A stretch of 64,000 bases of DNA from Hyphococcus sp. (GTDB lineage Bacteria; Pseudomonadota; Alphaproteobacteria; Caulobacterales; Parvularculaceae): NCBI GenBank assembly GCA_028281665.1, contig JANQJK010000026.1, forward strand, positions 62,001 to 126,000, written 5' to 3'. A program made the position numbers and the translations under genes. Shown here in pieces: positions 43,810 through 52,056 of this stretch (positions within the stretch are counted from its first letter, which is position 1; each line of letters opens with the position of its first letter). The notes under the pieces are model-generated. The model was given only the letters and a program-made list of their open reading frames with translations. It was not told where the DNA came from and did no database searches.

Positions 43810-44398
43810 TGGCTGCGTCCGTTTTGTCAGCGCCGATTTTCGGTTCGGCGCCGGCGAGCAGCCTGACGATGTTCGCCCGGTGGCGGACGAGAATAAGCGC
43901 GGTCATGAAAACCGCGGCGATCGCGAAAGCGACTTTGCCCATGGCAAAGAAGATGAACGGCGTTGCGGCCGCGGCGGTGAGCGCTGAGAGGGACGAGTAT
44001 CGCGAGACTTTCGCGACGACGAGCCATGTCGCGCCTGCAAAAATTCCCGCCGGCCAATGAAGCGCGAAAAGCGTGCCCATGAACGTGGCGACGCCTTTCC
44101 CGCCCTTGAAGCCGAGCCAGACCGGAAAGAGGTGTCCCAGAAACGCGGCGGCGCCGGCGATCTCGGGCCGCCAGCCGGCGAGGTACCCAATGGCTACCGC
44201 GATCGCGCCCTTGCCGCCGTCAAGAAGCAGCGTCGCCAGCGCCAGATCCTTGTGGCCCGTGCGCAAGACATTCGTCGCGCCGATATTGCCGGAGCCGATC
44301 TTGCGAATGTCGCCAAGCCCCGCGGCCTTGGTGATCACGAGACCAAAGGGAACCGAGCCGAGGAGATAACCGAGGATAAGGGGGAGGAGGTAGTCCAT
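43796..44398 (-). CDS. plsY: Acyl-phosphate glycerol-3-phosphate acyltransferase
   Basis: PlsY transfers an acyl group from acyl-phosphate to glycerol-3-phosphate in the inner membrane, the first step of phospholipid synthesis. The protein has LGSVPFGLVITKAAG, the IRKIGSGNIGATNVLRTG motif and GFKGGKGVATFMGTL, the three conserved substrate loops, within about five spans. The ATG overlaps the pyrB stop codon as TAATG, indicating coupling. 200 residues is normal length. Confidence 0.96.
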   Translation of the reverse strand: MDYLLPLILGYLLGSVPFGLVITKAAGLGDIRKIGSGNIGATNVLRTGHKDLALATLLLDGGKGAIAVAIGYLAGWRPEIAGAAAFLGHLFPVWLGFKGGKGVATFMGTLFALHWPAGIFAGATWLVVAKVSRYSSLSALTAAAATPFIFFAMGKVAFAIAAVFMTALILVRHRANIVRLLAGAEPKIGADKTDAANAST

Positions 44399-45351
44399 TA
44401 CTCGCCTCTGGTTAGCAGCGCATCCAAGCACGCCATACGCGTGGGTACGCCGTAGAAAACTTGTCTCAGGATCAGCGACAGTTCCTTGTCGTCGGCGAGG
44501 GCGCCGTCGATCTCGACCCCGCGGTTCATCGGCCCCGGATGCATGATCCGCGCGCCGGGTTTTGCGAGCTTGATGGTTTCATGGGTGAGGCCAAAGGTTT
44601 CGAAAAAGCCGCGGGCCGCGTCGCCCGCTTCGTCGCCCATCCGTTCGAACTGAACGCGCAGACCCATGGCGATGTCCGCGCCGCCAAGCCCGTCTTTCAG
44701 ATTATCGATCCGGGGAATATCCGTAAACTGATCACCGTCGGGCATGAAATGGTCGGGGCCGACAAACCGGATCTCCGCGCCGAGGCGTTTGAAAAGGCGG
44801 ACGTTGGAGCCGGCGACGCGGGAATGTTTGATGTCGCCGCAGATGGCGATGACCAGGCTTTCCAGCGATCCGAACTCCGACCGAATGGCGGCGGCGTCGA
44901 GCAGCGCCTGGGTCGGGTGCTCCTTGGCGCCGGCCCCGCCATTCACCACCGCGCAGGGTAGAACCTCATCGAGCTCATAATGGAGGCCCTCTTCCTTGGC
45001 GCGCACCACCATGACGTCCGCGGCCATGGCCGCCATGGTCTGGGCCGTGTCGACCTGGCTTTCGCCTTTATGCACTGACGACGCGGCGACGGGCACGTTG
45101 ATGACGTCGGCGCCCAGCTTTTTCCCGGCGAGTTCGAACGACAGATTGGTGCGGGTTGAGTCTTCGAAAAAGAGATTGACCTGCGTCTTGCCCGCGAGGC
45201 GCTTGGGCGCCGGGTCGGACCGATTCAGGTAGCCGGCGTAATGTTCTGCAAGGTCGAGAATATAGTCGATATCGGCGCTGGAAAGATCGTCAATGGAGAT
45301 AAGCCGCCTCGCGGCGAGGACGTCCTGCGGCGCTGTCGGTCTGATGGTCAT
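44398..45351 (-). CDS. pyrB: Aspartate carbamoyltransferase catalytic subunit
   Basis: PyrB condenses carbamoyl phosphate with aspartate in pyrimidine synthesis. It has the carbamoyl-phosphate loop FFEDSTRTNLSFE, the VDTAQTMAAM segment, HPTQALLDAAAI and the aspartate-side MHPGPMNRGVEID. Its 317 residues are the trimer-forming length. In many Alphaproteobacteria pyrC or a pseudo-dihydroorotase follows pyrB; here plsY follows directly with a one-base overlap. Confidence 0.96.
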   Translation of the reverse strand: MTIRPTAPQDVLAARRLISIDDLSSADIDYILDLAEHYAGYLNRSDPAPKRLAGKTQVNLFFEDSTRTNLSFELAGKKLGADVINVPVAASSVHKGESQVDTAQTMAAMAADVMVVRAKEEGLHYELDEVLPCAVVNGGAGAKEHPTQALLDAAAIRSEFGSLESLVIAICGDIKHSRVAGSNVRLFKRLGAEIRFVGPDHFMPDGDQFTDIPRIDNLKDGLGGADIAMGLRVQFERMGDEAGDAARGFFETFGLTHETIKLAKPGARIMHPGPMNRGVEIDGALADDKELSLILRQVFYGVPTRMACLDALLTRGE

Positions 45352-45398
45352 ACCGGGCGCGAGCTATAGGGCGGGTGGCCGATCGCGGCAATGGCCCC

Positions 45399-45761
45399 TT
45401 ACGCTTTCTTCGTGGTTTTCATCAGCCACCATACGCCGGCGGCGATCACCACGATATCGACAAGAAACATGATCGGCAGCGCCAGCGGGCCGCCCGATTG
45501 CGCATAACTTGCCCCGCCAAGCCCCAGCCCAGCGGTGCAGGCGATGATCGTCGCGATAATGGCGTTGCGGCTGTGGTTTTTTGAGCCGTCCTTGACGTCG
45601 GCGCGGACGTAAAAACTGAGCCCGATATAGATGAAGCCGAACACGGTGAGGGGCAGGGCGCGGCCGTCGCCGCCCGCGCCAATCAGCGCCACGATAAGGT
45701 GGAAGATGCCGTTCGCGAGCAGCAGGCCGATGATAAGATGGCGCAGCGTCCGGGCTTTCAT
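45399..45761 (-). CDS. Four-span membrane protein of unknown function
   Basis: The 120-residue product has four hydrophobic segments (about 8-27, 37-52, 66-84 and 94-114) with basic ends and the tail KTTKKA. I do not recognise a family. The ATG overlaps the ruvX stop codon as ATGA, so it is translationally coupled to ruvX. The longer open frame extending upstream is the shadow of ruvX in another frame. Confidence 0.75.
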   Translation of the reverse strand: MKARTLRHLIIGLLLANGIFHLIVALIGAGGDGRALPLTVFGFIYIGLSFYVRADVKDGSKNHSRNAIIATIIACTAGLGLGGASYAQSGGPLALPIMFLVDIVVIAAGVWWLMKTTKKA

Positions 45762-46225
45762 GAGCTTGTCTCCCGTATTCGATCGATTGCGCCTTGCAGT
45801 ATAAAGGCGGCCGCCGATTCGTCGATCTTCTCCGCGCGCCGCTTGCGCTTGGTGTCTATGGCGATCAGCTCCCGCTCCATCGCCGCCGTGGAGAGGCGCT
45901 CGTCCCAGAAGGCGACCGGGAGATCGAGGATTTTCGGCAGGTTGCGGGCGAAGGCGCGGGCGCGCTGGGCGCTGGGGCCGTCTGTGCCGTCCATGTTGAG
46001 CGGTAGACCGATGACGAGGCCGACGACGCCGCGCTCCTTTGCGAGATCGGCAAGGCGTGTCGCGTCCGCCGTGAATTTTGTGCGGCGAATGGTTTCGACC
46101 GGCGCGGCGACCCGCCGGTCCGGATCGCACACGGCAACGCCAATGGTCTTCTCCCCAAGATCGAGGCCGAATAGCGATCCGCCGGCGCCAAAGGCGGCGG
46201 CTTCTGTGTTGAATGTCTGGCTCAC
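45758..46225 (-). CDS. ruvX: RuvX/YqgF Holliday-junction resolvase-like protein
   Basis: The 155-residue protein contains the RNase H-like active-site strands LFGLDLGEKTIGVAVCD, VIGLPLNMDGTDGPSAQ, FWDERLSTAAMERELI and the last acidic position in EKIDESAAAFILQ. YqgF proteins process Holliday junctions or 16S rRNA ends. The start is GTG at 46223-46225: the upstream frame reads into the divergent gene, and an extended -10 box stands exactly six bases before the GTG, which predicts a leaderless mRNA. Confidence 0.93.
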   Translation of the reverse strand: MSQTFNTEAAAFGAGGSLFGLDLGEKTIGVAVCDPDRRVAAPVETIRRTKFTADATRLADLAKERGVVGLVIGLPLNMDGTDGPSAQRARAFARNLPKILDLPVAFWDERLSTAAMERELIAIDTKRKRRAEKIDESAAAFILQGAIDRIRETSS

Positions 46226-46231
46226 GCGGGC

Positions 46232-46240
46232 ATTATAGCA
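46232..46240 (-). promoter_or_regulatory. Extended -10 promoter of ruvX, predicted leaderless transcript
   Basis: On the minus strand TGCTATAAT gives a perfect -10 hexamer with the TGn extension. Six bases separate it from the GTG start codon, so transcription should begin at or within a base of the start codon. No ribosome site fits in between. No good -35 box is seen, which is usual for extended -10 promoters. Confidence 0.65.
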
Positions 46241-46282
46241 TGGATCGTCAAGCGCCGGTTTTTCTCCTATCGTAGCCGCCGC

Positions 46283-47617
46283 ATGCGTATCGCCGCCTCC
46301 ATTTCGATGTTTGTCGTCGCCTCCGCGTTGGCGGCGTTCGCCTTTGACGGCGCCGGGGAACGCCGGGCCGCGGCGGAGATATCCATCGAGCAGGTTCCTG
46401 ACGGCGCCGTGCGCGTCGCCTATGATCTGAAACGCCCCGTCCGGGCGCTTTCCTTTCGCGCGATAGCAGGCGGTTATCGCGAACGGCGCTGGCGCGTGGA
46501 TGGCGACGATTTCGTCGTTCGGCGCGGCGACGACATAGACATTATCGAACGGCGCGACGGCGAAGCGTTCAAAGCGGTTTCGTTGACGGCCCATCCGAAC
46601 CTTGTCCGCATACAGAAAAACTATCAGCCGCTTGCCGTCTATGGCGAGGGCGGGGTGCTATTGTTCACGGGACATTTCTGGCCGGTGCTCGACGAAGACC
46701 GGCGCATGGATGCGGTCTTTTCATTTACGCCGGGTGCCGGCTCGAAAGTCGTCGCCTTTGGCGAGCGCGCGGAGGCGTTGCGGGAGTGGCGCAGCCCGAT
46801 GGCGCACCCGGCCTTCGTCTATCTCGGGCCCCTTGAGCCGGTCGAATCCCGGGACGTTCTGGCGCTGATCGATCCGACGGCGCCGGCATGGATCAGGGAA
46901 GAGTTCGCGACCCTGACGCCCGATGCGTTCGATCTGCTGGCGCAGCTTTTCGACTTCCACCTTGACACAAAGCCGAACCTATTTATGGCTGCGCCGCTGG
47001 GGAGCGACCCCGGCCGACTTTCCTATTCCGGCGATGCGTTGCCCGGTCAGTTTCAGATTACTTTGGAAGGCGGCGGGTGGAACGAGCCGTCACCGCGGGC
47101 CGTTTCGATTTTCCGGCGCGCAACCATTCATGAAGCGGTGCATCTGTGGCAGGCCGCGGCGCGGCCCTCCGTCCGGGAGGAATCGCCCTGGATCCACGAA
47201 GGCGCCGCCGACGCCATTGCGGCTGAAGCGATGGTTGCGCTGGGGCTGTGGGACGGCGCCGACTATGAACGACATCTGCACGAGGCCCGCGAGGAATGCG
47301 CGGCGACCCTGCGCGACGGGCCCTTGAGGAGCGCGGCGGCGCGCAAAGACTATCGCGCGCTTTATGCCTGCGGTCACGTGATTGCGCTGGCGGTCTCTCG
47401 CGCGGAAGGCGCCCCGGCGTCGGATTTCTGGCGCGCCTTTGTCGCGCAATCCCGGTCGCTCGACGCCGGATATACGGAAAAGCATTTTTATGCCCTCGTC
47501 GGCAAACGCACCGGCGACCCGGCCTTTGAGCGGGCGCTTCGCGCCTTTGTGCGCACGCCTCCAGCAGACCCCGAGCGGGAAATCGATCGCCTCTTTGAGG
47601 CGGCCCGCGGGCCGTAA
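46283..47617 (+). CDS. Exported gluzincin-like metalloprotein, unrecognised family
   Basis: A signal peptide (residues 1-31, hydrophobic core MFVVASALAAFAF) precedes a 410-residue protein I cannot place in a family. Residues 283-287 read HEAVH, and exactly 18 residues after the second His, in WIHEGAAD, comes Glu306. That is the HEXXH-x18-E spacing of gluzincin metallopeptidases such as the MA clan. The N-terminal part (35-190) looks like beta-sandwich. Activity is inferred only from the motif. It is divergent from ruvX with a 57-bp gap and precedes gatC by 56 bp. Confidence 0.75.
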   Translation: MRIAASISMFVVASALAAFAFDGAGERRAAAEISIEQVPDGAVRVAYDLKRPVRALSFRAIAGGYRERRWRVDGDDFVVRRGDDIDIIERRDGEAFKAVSLTAHPNLVRIQKNYQPLAVYGEGGVLLFTGHFWPVLDEDRRMDAVFSFTPGAGSKVVAFGERAEALREWRSPMAHPAFVYLGPLEPVESRDVLALIDPTAPAWIREEFATLTPDAFDLLAQLFDFHLDTKPNLFMAAPLGSDPGRLSYSGDALPGQFQITLEGGGWNEPSPRAVSIFRRATIHEAVHLWQAAARPSVREESPWIHEGAADAIAAEAMVALGLWDGADYERHLHEAREECAATLRDGPLRSAAARKDYRALYACGHVIALAVSRAEGAPASDFWRAFVAQSRSLDAGYTEKHFYALVGKRTGDPAFERALRAFVRTPPADPEREIDRLFEAARGP

Positions 47618-47673
47618 CCCTTGCGCGGGCGGGCGCCCATTGTTAGGCCGTCGCCGGGAACAGGGATCACGAG

Positions 47674-47973
47674 ATGAGCATCGATAAAGACACCGTGCGC
47701 AAGGTTGCGCATCTTGCCCGCATCGCGGAGCCGGAAGAGCGCCTTGAACCGCTGGCCGCCGAACTGAACGGCATCCTCGGCTGGATTGAGCAACTGAACG
47801 AAGTCGACATCGAAGGGGTCGAAGCCATGGCGTCGACCGTGGACGTGCAGTTGCCCATGCGGGACGACGTTCTGCAGGACGGGCCCACCGGCGGCGGTCA
47901 GCCGGAAAACGTCACCGCCAACGCGCCGAAATCGGAAGACAATTTTTTCGTCGTGCCGAAGGTGGTGGAGTAG
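47674..47973 (+). CDS. gatC: Glutamyl-tRNA(Gln)/aspartyl-tRNA(Asn) amidotransferase subunit C
   Basis: GatC clamps GatA and GatB. The 99-residue protein has the pattern VRKVAHLARIAEPEERLEPL, ELNGILGWIEQLNEVDIEGVEAM and the C-terminal NAPKSEDNFFVVPKVVE. It starts the gatCAB set, needed to make Gln-tRNA and Asn-tRNA indirectly. gatA begins three bases after its stop codon. Confidence 0.97.
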   Translation: MSIDKDTVRKVAHLARIAEPEERLEPLAAELNGILGWIEQLNEVDIEGVEAMASTVDVQLPMRDDVLQDGPTGGGQPENVTANAPKSEDNFFVVPKVVE

Positions 47974-47976
47974 CCC

Positions 47977-49455
47977 GTGACCAACCCAACCGAGTTATCC
48001 CTCACTGAACTCCGTGATGCGCTGAAGAAAAAAGAGGTGACGTCCCTTGAAGCGACGGACGCATATCTTGCGCGCATCGAAAAAGCCGGCGACCTCAACG
48101 CGTTTATCACCGTGACCGCGGACAAGGCGCGGGAAATGGCGAAGGCATCCGATGAAAAACTCGGCCGCGGCGAGGGCGGCGCGCTCGAAGGCGTGCCCCT
48201 CGGGATCAAGGATCTGTTCTGTACGGAAGAAACCTTGACGACCGCGGGCTCGCACATTCTTGACGGCTTCGAGCCAAAATATGAATCGACGGTGACGAGC
48301 AATCTCTGGCGCGACGGCGCCGTCATGCTCGGCAAGCTCAACATGGATGAGTTCGCCATGGGCTCGTCCAACGAGACCAGCTTTTATGGCCCCGTCGTTA
48401 ATCCCTGGCGTGCGGAAGGCAGCGACGCAAAGCTGACGCCGGGCGGCTCGTCCGGCGGCTCGTCGGCGTCGGTCGCCGCGCGGCTCTGCGCGGGCGCCAC
48501 GGCGACCGATACGGGCGGGTCGATCCGTCAGCCTGCATCGCTAACCGCGACCGTCGGCGTCAAACCCACCTACGGGCGCGTTTCGCGCTGGGGCGTCGTC
48601 GCGTTTGCGTCCTCGCTCGATCAGGCCGGGCCGCTGGCGCGCGACGTGCGCGACGCGGCGGTCATGCTGAAGTCCATGGCGGGGCACGATCCGAAAGACT
48701 CAACGTCTGTCGATCGTCCGGTCCCGGATTATGAGGCGGCGCTCGGCGGTTCGCTGAAGGGGCTCAAGGTCGGCGTGCCGAAGGAATACCGCATCGACGG
48801 CATGCCGGCGGAAATCGAGCAGCTCTGGCAGTCCGGCGTCGACTGGATGAAGGACGCGGGCTGCGAGATCGTCGACATCTCGTTGCCGCTGACGAAATAT
48901 GCGCTGCCCGTCTATTACATTGTCGCTCCGGCGGAGGCCTCATCGAACCTCGCGCGCTATGACGGCGTCAAATACGGGCACCGCGCCAAAGACTATGACG
49001 ACATCCTGTCGATGTATGAGAACACGCGGGCCGAAGGCTTCGGCGACGAAGTCAAGCGCCGCATCCTTGTCGGCACTTATGTGTTGTCGGCGGGCTATTA
49101 CGACGCCTACTATTTACGCGCGCAGAAAGTCCGCAAGCGGATTTTTGACGAGTTCGTCGAGGCTTTCAGCAAGGTGGATCTGATCCTGACGCCGTCCGCG
49201 CCGTCAGCCGCTTTTGAACTGGGCGCGAAAATGAACGACCCGGTGCAGATGTATCTGAACGACGTTTTCACCGTCACGGCGAATCTTGCCGGCCTGCCGG
49301 GCGCATCTGTCCCCGCCGGGCTCGACAAGGACGGCCTGCCGCTCGGTTTGCAGCTTCTCGCCAAACCGTTTGACGAGGAGACGATGTTCAAGGGAATGCA
49401 TGCGCTGGAACAGGCGGCCGGCTTTGATGTGACGCCGGAGGAATGGTGGGCTTAA
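47977..49455 (+). CDS. gatA: Glutamyl-tRNA(Gln)/aspartyl-tRNA(Asn) amidotransferase subunit A
   Basis: GatA is the amidase that frees ammonia from glutamine. The Ser-cis-Ser-Lys triad is visible: Lys in [12 protein letters not shown], the serines in [16 protein letters not shown] and [12 protein letters not shown]. Its 492 residues are normal. The start is a GTG three bases after the gatC stop. Unusually, an alpha/beta hydrolase gene and a palindrome cluster separate it from gatB. Confidence 0.97.
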   Translation: MTNPTELSLTELRDALKKKEVTSLEATDAYLARIEKAGDLNAFITVTADKAREMAKASDEKLGRGEGGALEGVPLGIKDLFCTEETLTTAGSHILDGFEPKYESTVTSNLWRDGAVMLGKLNMDEFAMGSSNETSFYGPVVNPWRAEGSDAKLTPGGSSGGSSASVAARLCAGATATDTGGSIRQPASLTATVGVKPTYGRVSRWGVVAFASSLDQAGPLARDVRDAAVMLKSMAGHDPKDSTSVDRPVPDYEAALGGSLKGLKVGVPKEYRIDGMPAEIEQLWQSGVDWMKDAGCEIVDISLPLTKYALPVYYIVAPAEASSNLARYDGVKYGHRAKDYDDILSMYENTRAEGFGDEVKRRILVGTYVLSAGYYDAYYLRAQKVRKRIFDEFVEAFSKVDLILTPSAPSAAFELGAKMNDPVQMYLNDVFTVTANLAGLPGASVPAGLDKDGLPLGLQLLAKPFDEETMFKGMHALEQAAGFDVTPEEWWA

Positions 49456-49458
49456 GTT

Positions 49459-49603
49459 CCCCTCCCTTGGAAAGGGAGGGGTTAGGGGAGGGATCAAAAG
49501 CGCCGTCGCATGAACCTGAATGTAATGACGATTGATCCCCTCCTTTCGCCGGGGCTTTTGCGTTGCAAAAGCGCGGCTCAAGCCTCCCCTTTTCAAGGGG
49601 AGG
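49459..49603. repeat. Cluster of intergenic palindromes
   Basis: Within 145 bp there are three perfect hairpins: 49459-49468 with 49472-49481 (10-bp stem, loop GGA), 49554-49561 with 49565-49572 (8-bp stem, loop GTT), and 49583-49591 with 49595-49603 (9-bp stem, loop TTC). A longer-range imperfect pair, 49485-49497 with 49532-49543, encloses a spacer. The first and last share a CCCTCCC/CCTCCCC theme, so the unit looks like a mosaic of interspersed palindromic repeats. It may stabilise gatCA mRNA or terminate it. Confidence 0.75.
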
Positions 49604-49613
49604 AAAGCGGCCG

Positions 49614-50432
49614 GTGCGCGTGACCCGCGCCTTTCACGACATCACCTACACGGCGCCCTTATCGCCGCCGCTGGAAACCCAGGCGACGATTGCGCCCGAT
49701 CCCGGCAAGTGGCGTCTCTTCGTGTTTCATGGGACGCCGGCCAATCGTTATCTCTACATGCGTTTCCTGCGGACGGCGCCGCGCGGAATTGAGGTTGTCC
49801 TTCCTGCGCGCCTTGGCTTCGGCAAGGGCCACGAGACGGCTGTAACAAGTTTCGACGAGCAATTGGCGGTGTTGAAACCCTTCCTCCCCGGCGGCGAGTT
49901 TGGCGACAAGAAAATTATCACGCTGGGCGTTTCCTATGGGGGCGAGTTGGCGGTGAAAGCGGCGCTGGACTTTCCGGGCGCGGTCGTCGGCGCCGTGGCG
50001 GTTTCAGCCCTCATTGACGAGCCCCATGATTATGCGCTTCAGCTCGAAAAACTTGGCGGGGACGCGCGCATTGAAGACTATGTGCCGAACCGCTGGAAGA
50101 AAGTGCGCGAAGAAGTTGTCGGCCGTCGAAGCCAGATCGGCCCGCTGCTCGACCGGCTCAAATCCTATGACGGCCCCATCGAAGTCATCCATGGGGATTT
50201 CGACGCCATCGTGCCGAAGGCGAATTCTGAAAAACTCTACGCCGCGTTGACCGAGGCCTCGCGGGGAACGCTCGACATTGTCCCCGGCGGGACTCATTAT
50301 CTTGAGCTGCAATATCCGCGGCGCGTTTACGCCGCCGTGCAAAGAGTGATTGAGCGCGCAAGCGGCGATGTATTGCGCAAGTCCGCGCTTCCGGGCAAAA
50401 CCGGCGCGATAGAAGCTGAGATAAGTTCATGA
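49614..50432 (+). CDS. Alpha/beta hydrolase inserted between gatA and gatB
   Basis: The nucleophile elbow GVSYGG, an acid in [11 protein letters not shown] and the late histidine GGTHYLELQ give the Ser-Asp-His triad of alpha/beta hydrolases. An [15 protein letters not shown] segment forms the oxyanion hole region. The start taken is GTG at 49614, since the preceding palindrome supplies GGGGAGG as a ribosome site; GTG 49620 is equally possible, and an ATG at 49563 would translate through the hairpins. The stop overlaps gatB as ATGA, so gatB translation is coupled to it. The substrate is unknown. Confidence 0.85.
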   Translation: MRVTRAFHDITYTAPLSPPLETQATIAPDPGKWRLFVFHGTPANRYLYMRFLRTAPRGIEVVLPARLGFGKGHETAVTSFDEQLAVLKPFLPGGEFGDKKIITLGVSYGGELAVKAALDFPGAVVGAVAVSALIDEPHDYALQLEKLGGDARIEDYVPNRWKKVREEVVGRRSQIGPLLDRLKSYDGPIEVIHGDFDAIVPKANSEKLYAALTEASRGTLDIVPGGTHYLELQYPRRVYAAVQRVIERASGDVLRKSALPGKTGAIEAEISS

Positions 50433-51928
50433 CCAAATCCCGCAAGCTGCTGCAAGGATCGACCGGCGACTGGGAAGTCGTTGTCGGGCTCGAAGTCCAC
50501 GCGCAGGTCTCGTCGAAGTCGAAGCTGTTTTCCGGATCCTCCGCGGAGTACGGCGCCGGCCCGAACGAAAATGTCAGTCTTGTTGATGCGGCGATGCCGG
50601 GCATGCTGCCGGTCATCAACAAGTATTGCGTCGAACAGGCGATTCGCACGGGGCTCGGGCTTAACGCCAAGATCAACACCTGGTCGCGCTTCGACCGGAA
50701 GAATTACTTCTATCCGGACCTGCCTCAGGGCTATCAGATTTCGCAATACAAAGATCCGATCGTCGGCGAGGGCGAAATCGAGGTGGAACTCGACGGCGGC
50801 GAGACCATCAATGTGGGGATCGAGCGACTGCACCTCGAACAGGACGCCGGCAAATCGATCCACGATCTCGCGCCAAACGAGTCTTATGTTGACCTGAACC
50901 GGTCCGGCGTTGCGCTGATGGAAATCGTGTCGAAGCCCGACATGCGCTCGGCGGAAGAGGGCGCGGCGTACTTCACCAAGCTGCGCACCATCGTGCGATA
51001 TCTCGGGACGTGCGACGGCAATATGGAGGAAGGCTCCATGCGCGCCGACGTCAATGTGTCCGTGTGCCCCGCGGGCAATTACGACAAGTTCCGCGAAACC
51101 GGCGACTTCAAATATCTAGGCACGCGCACGGAAACGAAGAACGTCAACTCGATCCGGTTTACGAAGCAGGTGATCGACTACGAAGCGCGCCGTCAGATTG
51201 AAGTTCTGGAGAGCGGTGGGTCCATCGACCAGGAAACGCGTCTTTTCGATCCGAAAACCGGCGAGACGCGGACCATGCGCTCCAAGGAAGACGCCCATGA
51301 CTACCGCTATTTTCCGGACCCGGATCTTCTGCCGCTGGAATTCGACGAAGCCTGGGTCGAGGAAATCCGCGCGAGCCTGCCGGAACTGCCCGACGCCAAG
51401 AAGCATCGCTTCATGGATGATTACGGCCTCAGCGCCTATGACGCGGCGGTGCTTGCCATGGACAAGGACAAGGCGGATTACTTCGAAAGCGTCGCAAAAG
51501 GCCGCGGTGGCAAGCTCGCTGCGAACTGGGTGACGGGGGACCTCTTCGGCGCGCTGAATAAGGCGGACAGGGAAATCGGCGATTCGCCGGTGAGCGCCGC
51601 GCAGTTGGGTTCGCTCATCGACCTCATCAAGGACGGCACGATTTCCGGCAAGATTGCCAAGGATGTTTTTGCGCTCATCTTCGAAGGCGAAGAAACCGGA
51701 GACCCGGCCGATATCGTCGAAAGCCGCGGTCTCAAACAGGTGACTGACACCGGCGCCATCGAAAAAATCGTCGACGAGATCATCGCCGCCAATCCGAAGC
51801 AGGTCGAACAGGTGAAAGAAAAGCCGAAGACCATGGGCTGGTTCGTTGGGCAGGTGATGAAGGCGTCCGGCGGCAAGGCGAACCCGCAGGCGGTAAACGA
51901 AATCCTGAAGAAGAAACTGGGGCTCTGA
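50429..51928 (+). CDS. gatB: Aspartyl/glutamyl-tRNA amidotransferase subunit B
   Basis: GatB holds the misacylated tRNA and carries out its amidation. The protein starts with [20 protein letters not shown], contains [29 protein letters not shown] and the [15 protein letters not shown] signature, and ends in the YqeY-like tail with [12 protein letters not shown]. Its 499 residues are normal. It begins within the stop codon of the alpha/beta hydrolase gene. Confidence 0.97.
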   Translation: MTKSRKLLQGSTGDWEVVVGLEVHAQVSSKSKLFSGSSAEYGAGPNENVSLVDAAMPGMLPVINKYCVEQAIRTGLGLNAKINTWSRFDRKNYFYPDLPQGYQISQYKDPIVGEGEIEVELDGGETINVGIERLHLEQDAGKSIHDLAPNESYVDLNRSGVALMEIVSKPDMRSAEEGAAYFTKLRTIVRYLGTCDGNMEEGSMRADVNVSVCPAGNYDKFRETGDFKYLGTRTETKNVNSIRFTKQVIDYEARRQIEVLESGGSIDQETRLFDPKTGETRTMRSKEDAHDYRYFPDPDLLPLEFDEAWVEEIRASLPELPDAKKHRFMDDYGLSAYDAAVLAMDKDKADYFESVAKGRGGKLAANWVTGDLFGALNKADREIGDSPVSAAQLGSLIDLIKDGTISGKIAKDVFALIFEGEETGDPADIVESRGLKQVTDTGAIEKIVDEIIAANPKQVEQVKEKPKTMGWFVGQVMKASGGKANPQAVNEILKKKLGL

Positions 51929-52056
51929 CCGGCGCCGGCGAAACCCGAGAGGGGGCACGCGGCGCCCCGCCGTTAGAAAATCACAGAATTGACGGGGCGA
52001 TTTCACGACCTAAAGTCCTCGGCGCAATACGTAAGAATCTCTGGATCGGGGGCGAT

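Noticed and set aside
42580-43866. 428-codon plus-strand open frame
   Set aside because: It is the shadow of dprA on the opposite strand.
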